The translations under genes were made by a program, and so were the position numbers. Positions 60,451 to 64,000 of a stretch of DNA of 64,000 nucleotides are shown piece by piece (position 1 is the first letter of the stretch; every line of letters starts with the position of its first letter). The notes beneath the pieces are model-generated. The model was not told where the DNA came from. It searched no databases and saw only the letters and a list, made by a program, of their open reading frames with translations. The DNA is from Streptomyces djakartensis (lineage in GTDB: Bacteria; Actinomycetota; Actinomycetes; Streptomycetales; Streptomycetaceae): contig NZ_BMWE01000025.1 of assembly GCF_014651075.1 (NCBI RefSeq), positions 27,021 through 91,020 of the forward strand. The letters run 5' to 3'.

Positions 60451-63400
60451 CTACGCCTCGAACACCTCACGCACCAGCTGCTCCTGCTCGGCCTGGTGCC
60501 GCTTCGCGGAACCCACCGCCGGGGACGAGGAGTGCGGACGCGAGATGCGGCGCAGGCGCTCGCCGTGCGGGACGTCCGCGCCGACCGCCAGGTCCAGGTG
60601 GTCGATCAGGTTGAGCGCGATGAACGGCCAGGCACCCTGGTTCGCCGGCTCCTCCTGGGCCCACAGGTACTTCTCGGCGTTCGGGTACTTCTTGATCTCC
60701 GCCTGGAGCTCGGCACCCGGCAGCGGGTACAGGCGCTCGATGCGGATGATCGCCGTGTCCGTCACGCCGCGCTTCTGACGCTCGGCCTCGAGGTCGTAGT
60801 AGACCTTGCCCGCGCAGAAGACGACCTTCTTGACCGCGGCCGGGTCGACCGACGCGTCGCCGATGACCGGCTGGAACTGCCCGGTCGTGAACTCCTCCGC
60901 CTTCGCCGCCGCCGCCTTCAGACGCAGCATCGACTTGGGCGTGAAGACCACCAGCGGCTTGTGGTGCGGGTTGTGCACCTGCCACCGCAGGAGGTGGAAG
61001 TAGTTCGACGGCGACGTCGGCATGGCGACCGTCATGTTGTTCTGGGCGCACATCTGCAGGAAGCGCTCCGGGCGGGCCGAGGAGTGGTCCGGGCCCTGGC
61101 CCTCGTAGCCGTGCGGCAGCAGCAGGACGACGCCGGAGGTCTGGGCCCACTTCTGCTCGGCCGACGAGATGAACTCGTCCACGACCGTCTGCGCGCCGTT
61201 GACGAAGTCGCCGAACTGCGCCTCCCACATCACGAGCGCCTCGGGACGGGCGAGCGAGTAGCCGTACTCGAAGCCCATCGCCGCGTACTCGGAGAGGAGG
61301 GAGTTGTAGACGTTGAGCCGCGCCTGGTCCTCGGAGAGGTACTGCAGCGGCGTGTACTCGTCGCCCGTGCTGCGGTCGATGATGACCGCGTGACGCTGGC
61401 CGAACGTGCCGCGCTGCGAGTCCTGGCCGGCCAGACGGACCGGGACGCCCTCCAGCAGGAGGGAGCCGATCGCGAGGGTCTCGCCCATGCCCCAGTCGAT
61501 GGTGCCGTCCTCGACCATCGCCGCCCGGCGCTGCAGCTGCGGCAGCAGACGCGGGTGGACGGTGATGTGGTCGGGGATGTTGACCTGGGACTCGGCGATC
61601 CGCTTGACGACCTCCGTGGTCACCGCGGTGTTCACGGCGACCGGGAACTCCGCCTGCGGGTCCGACGGCTCGACCGTGGCCGGCTGGGAGGTGGCCTCGC
61701 GGACCTCCGTGAAGACCTTCTCCAGCTGGCCCTGGTAGTCCTGCAGCGCCTGCTCGGCCTCTTCCAGGGTGATGTCGCCGCGACCGATGAGGGACTCGGT
61801 GTACAGCTTGCGCACCGAGCGCTTCTTGTCGATCAGGTCGTACATCAGGGGCTGGGTGAAGGCCGGGTTGTCCGACTCGTTGTGACCGCGGCGGCGGTAG
61901 CAGATGAGGTCGATCACCACGTCCTTGTTGAACGCCTGGCGGAACTCGAAGGCGAGCCGCGCCACGCGGACGACGGCCTCGGGGTCGTCGCCGTTCACAT
62001 GGAAGATCGGGGCCTCGATCATGCGGGCCACGTCCGTCGCGTACATGGAGGAGCGCGAGGACTCGGGGGCCGCGGTGAAGCCGACCTGGTTGTTGATGAC
62101 GATGTGGACCGTGCCGCCGGTGCGGTAACCGCGCAGCTGCGACATGTTCAGGGTCTCGGCCACCACGCCCTGGCCCGCGAAGGCCGCGTCCCCGTGGATC
62201 GCCACCGGCAGGACCGTGAAGTCCGTGCCGCCCTTGCCGATGATGTCCTGCTTGGCGCGGGAGACGCCCTCCAGGACCGGGTCGACGGCTTCGAGGTGCG
62301 AGGGGTTCGCGACCAGGGAGACCTTGATCTGCTCGCCGTCCAGGCCCGTGAAGGTGCCCTCGGCGCCCAGGTGGTACTTCACGTCACCGGAGCCGTGCAT
62401 CGACTTCGGGTCGAGGTTGCCCTCGAACTCGCGGAAGATCTGCGCGTACGACTTGCCGACGATGTTGGCGAGGACGTTCAGGCGGCCGCGGTGGGCCATG
62501 CCGATGACGACCTCGTCCAGGCGGGACTCGGCGGCCGAGTCCAGCACCGCGTCCAGCAGCGGGATGACGGACTCGCCGCCCTCCAGGGAGAAGCGCTTCT
62601 GGCCGACGTACTTGGTCTGCAGGAACGTCTCGAAGGCCTCGGCCGCGTTCAGCCGGCGCAGGATGCGCAGCTGCTCCTCGCGCTCCGGCTTGGAGTGCGG
62701 GCGCTCGACGCGGTCCTGGATCCACTTGCGCTGCTTGGGGTCCTGGATGTGCATGAACTCGATGCCGGTGGTGCGGCAGTACGAGTCGCGCAGGACGCCC
62801 AGGATGTCGCGCAGCTTCATCATCGACTTGCCGGCGAAGCCGCCGACGGCGAACTCGCGCTCCAGGTCCCACAGGGTGAGCCCGTGCTCGGTGATGTCCA
62901 GGTCGGGGTGCTTGCGCTGCTGGTACTCCAGCGGGTCGGTGTCGGCCATGACGTGGCCGCGGACCCGGTAGGAGTGGATCAGCTCGAAGACGCGGGCGGC
63001 CTTCGTGACGTCGTCGTCGTGGCTGGCGTCGATGTCCTTGAGCCAGCGGACCGGCTCGTAGGGGATGCGCAGCGCCTCGAAGATCTCGTCGTAGAAGTTG
63101 TTCTCGCCGAGCAGGAGGTTCGCGACCTGGCGCAGGAACTCGCCGGAGGCGGCGCCCTGGATCACCCGGTGGTCGTAGGTCGACGTGAGCGTCATGACCT
63201 TGGAGACGCCGAGCTTGTTCAGGGTGTCCTGGGAGGTGCCCTGGAACTCCGCCGGGTAGTCCATGGAGCCGACGCCCATGATCACGGACTGGCCGGGCAT
63301 CAGGCGGGGCACGGAGTGCACGGTGCCGAGGCCGCCCGGGTTGGTCAGGGAGACCGTGACGCCGGAGAAGTCGTCCATCGTCAGCTTGCCGTCGCGGGCG

Positions 63401-64000
63401 CGGCGGACGATGTCCTCGTAGGCCTGCCAGAACTCGAAGAAGTTCAGCGTCTCGGCCTTCTTGATCGCCGCGACGACCAGCTGGCGGTCGCCGTTCGGCT
63501 TGACCAGGTCGATGGCGAGACCGAGGTTGACGTGCTCCGGCTTGACCAGGGTCGGCTTGCCGTCCACCTTCGCGAACGAGTAGTTCATCGCCGGCATGGC
63601 CTTGATCGCCTGGACCATGGCGTAGCCGATGAGGTGCGTGAAGGAGATCTTCCCGCCGCGCGCCCGCTTGAGGTGGTTGTTGATGACGATGCGGTTGTCG
63701 AACAGCAGCTTCACCGGGACCGCGCGCACGGACGTGGCCGTGGGCAGCTCCAGCGAGGCGTCCATGTTCTTCGCGACGGCGGCGGCGGGGCCGCGCAGCA
63801 CGACCTGCTCGGGGCCGGAGGGGGCCTCGGCGGCGGGCTCGGCCTTCTTCGCGGCGGCGGCCGGCTTGGCGTCGGCCGGCTTGGCGGCCGGAGCGGCCTT
63901 CGCCGGAGCGGGCGCCTTGGCCGGGGCCTGCGCGGCGGGCTTCGGCTGAGCCGGAGCCTTGGCGGGAGCCGGCGCGGCGGCCGGCTTCTCGGCCGCGGGG
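60451..64000 (-). CDS. kgd: Multifunctional 2-oxoglutarate dehydrogenase/decarboxylase (E1/E2 type), partial
   Basis: The frame is open to the right edge, so the N-terminus is missing. The visible order starts with an Ala/Pro/Lys-rich linker (AKAPAPAKAAPAAKPADAKP). A catalytic E2-like acyltransferase domain follows, starting near ASLELPTATSVRAVPVKLL, with TYDHRVIQGAASGEFL. The large E1 thiamine-diphosphate domain is next (IGMAHRGRLNVLANIVGKSY, HVNGDDPEAVVRVARLAFEFR, CYRRRGHNESDNPAFTQP). This is the actinobacterial OdhA/Kgd architecture of the TCA cycle, in which the lipoyl subunit comes from elsewhere. Confidence 0.96.
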   Translation of the reverse strand, partial: PAAEKPAAAPAPAKAPAQPKPAAQAPAKAPAPAKAAPAAKPADAKPAAAAKKAEPAAEAPSGPEQVVLRGPAAAVAKNMDASLELPTATSVRAVPVKLLFDNRIVINNHLKRARGGKISFTHLIGYAMVQAIKAMPAMNYSFAKVDGKPTLVKPEHVNLGLAIDLVKPNGDRQLVVAAIKKAETLNFFEFWQAYEDIVRRARDGKLTMDDFSGVTVSLTNPGGLGTVHSVPRLMPGQSVIMGVGSMDYPAEFQGTSQDTLNKLGVSKVMTLTSTYDHRVIQGAASGEFLRQVANLLLGENNFYDEIFEALRIPYEPVRWLKDIDASHDDDVTKAARVFELIHSYRVRGHVMADTDPLEYQQRKHPDLDITEHGLTLWDLEREFAVGGFAGKSMMKLRDILGVLRDSYCRTTGIEFMHIQDPKQRKWIQDRVERPHSKPEREEQLRILRRLNAAEAFETFLQTKYVGQKRFSLEGGESVIPLLDAVLDSAAESRLDEVVIGMAHRGRLNVLANIVGKSYAQIFREFEGNLDPKSMHGSGDVKYHLGAEGTFTGLDGEQIKVSLVANPSHLEAVDPVLEGVSRAKQDIIGKGGTDFTVLPVAIHGDAAFAGQGVVAETLNMSQLRGYRTGGTVHIVINNQVGFTAAPESSRSSMYATDVARMIEAPIFHVNGDDPEAVVRVARLAFEFRQAFNKDVVIDLICYRRRGHNESDNPAFTQPLMYDLIDKKRSVRKLYTESLIGRGDITLEEAEQALQDYQGQLEKVFTEVREATSQPATVEPSDPQAEFPVAVNTAVTTEVVKRIAESQVNIPDHITVHPRLLPQLQRRAAMVEDGTIDWGMGETLAIGSLLLEGVPVRLAGQDSQRGTFGQRHAVIIDRSTGDEYTPLQYLSEDQARLNVYNSLLSEYAAMGFEYGYSLARPEALVMWEAQFGDFVNGAQTVVDEFISSAEQKWAQTSGVVLLLPHGYEGQGPDHSSARPERFLQMCAQNNMTVAMPTSPSNYFHLLRWQVHNPHHKPLVVFTPKSMLRLKAAAAKAEEFTTGQFQPVIGDASVDPAAVKKVVFCAGKVYYDLEAERQKRGVTDTAIIRIERLYPLPGAELQAEIKKYPNAEKYLWAQEEPANQGAWPFIALNLIDHLDLAVGADVPHGERLRRISRPHSSSPAVGSAKRHQAEQEQLVREVFEA

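Overview
The window is about 64 kb of high-GC actinomycete chromosome and is almost certainly Streptomyces. The evidence is GC-rich third codon positions, frequent GTG starts, and a run of genes whose identity and order match the sigR-rsrA, epi-isozizaene synthase/CYP170, nrdABS, dasR-dasABC, wblE, sigH, eshB and sodN-sodX neighbourhood of the S. coelicolor core chromosome. The species was not determined. I see no tRNA, rRNA, CRISPR array, prophage or intact insertion sequence.

Layout. 1-4.7 kb: a leftward operon of three ATP-grasp ligases and a luciferase-like flavin monooxygenase. It is driven by a good sigma-70 type promoter with a roughly 300 nt leader, continues off the left edge, and looks like part of an uncharacterised small-molecule pathway. 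5.1-6.7 kb: an SRAP-family DNA-protein crosslink enzyme and an alpha/beta hydrolase. 6.7-8 kb: the thiol-stress sigma factor SigR and its zinc anti-sigma RsrA, with the autoregulated promoter, an upstream ATG for the long isoform and a probable GTC start for the short one. 8-12.6 kb: a membrane HD-GYP protein, a degenerate HD partner, a TPR-like protein and a peptide deformylase. 12.9-15.3 kb: the albaflavenone pair (sesquiterpene cyclase and P450). 15.3-20.2 kb: class Ia ribonucleotide reductase nrdABS on the minus strand, under tandem NrdR boxes and a cobalamin riboswitch. 20.4-24.1 kb: a 1204-residue membrane-anchored NACHT/STAND-like NTPase of unknown role. 24.1-26 kb: a sodium/solute symporter with a DUF3311 partner.

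26.1-33 kb is the aminosugar regulon: DasR, the DasABC importer, a GH3 hexosaminidase and NagB, with DasR operator-like sites at each promoter. 33.1-37.5 kb: a TetR regulator with twin operators, a PdtaS-type histidine kinase, the WhiB-like protein WblE behind a Crp-like site, and a lipid kinase. 37.6-40.2 kb: a small membrane protein, then sigH with its anti-sigma ushX and a UBP zinc finger. 40.2-42.8 kb: a cation/proton antiporter and a PLP enzyme. 43-45.7 kb: a cyclic-nucleotide-domain encapsulin shell (EshB, family 2B) followed by a polyprenyl diphosphate synthase with a disordered N-terminal tail. This looks like a protein nanocompartment for isoprenoid synthesis and is the strongest candidate for an unusual system.

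45.9-49 kb: GNAT, small proteins, and a DGPF/YCII protein with an ECF42-type sigma factor. 49-56 kb: nickel superoxide dismutase and its protease, a CGNR regulator, a glutamate-type ABC importer and a malic enzyme, bracketed by two inverted copies of a roughly 270 bp repeat, each containing a 112 bp MITE-like core. 56-60.4 kb: a quinone-reductase-like enzyme, an HTH/Clp-N pair with twin operators, a DUF4097/PadR pair and a 59-residue protein. 60.4-64 kb: the multifunctional 2-oxoglutarate dehydrogenase/decarboxylase, whose N-terminus is off the right edge.
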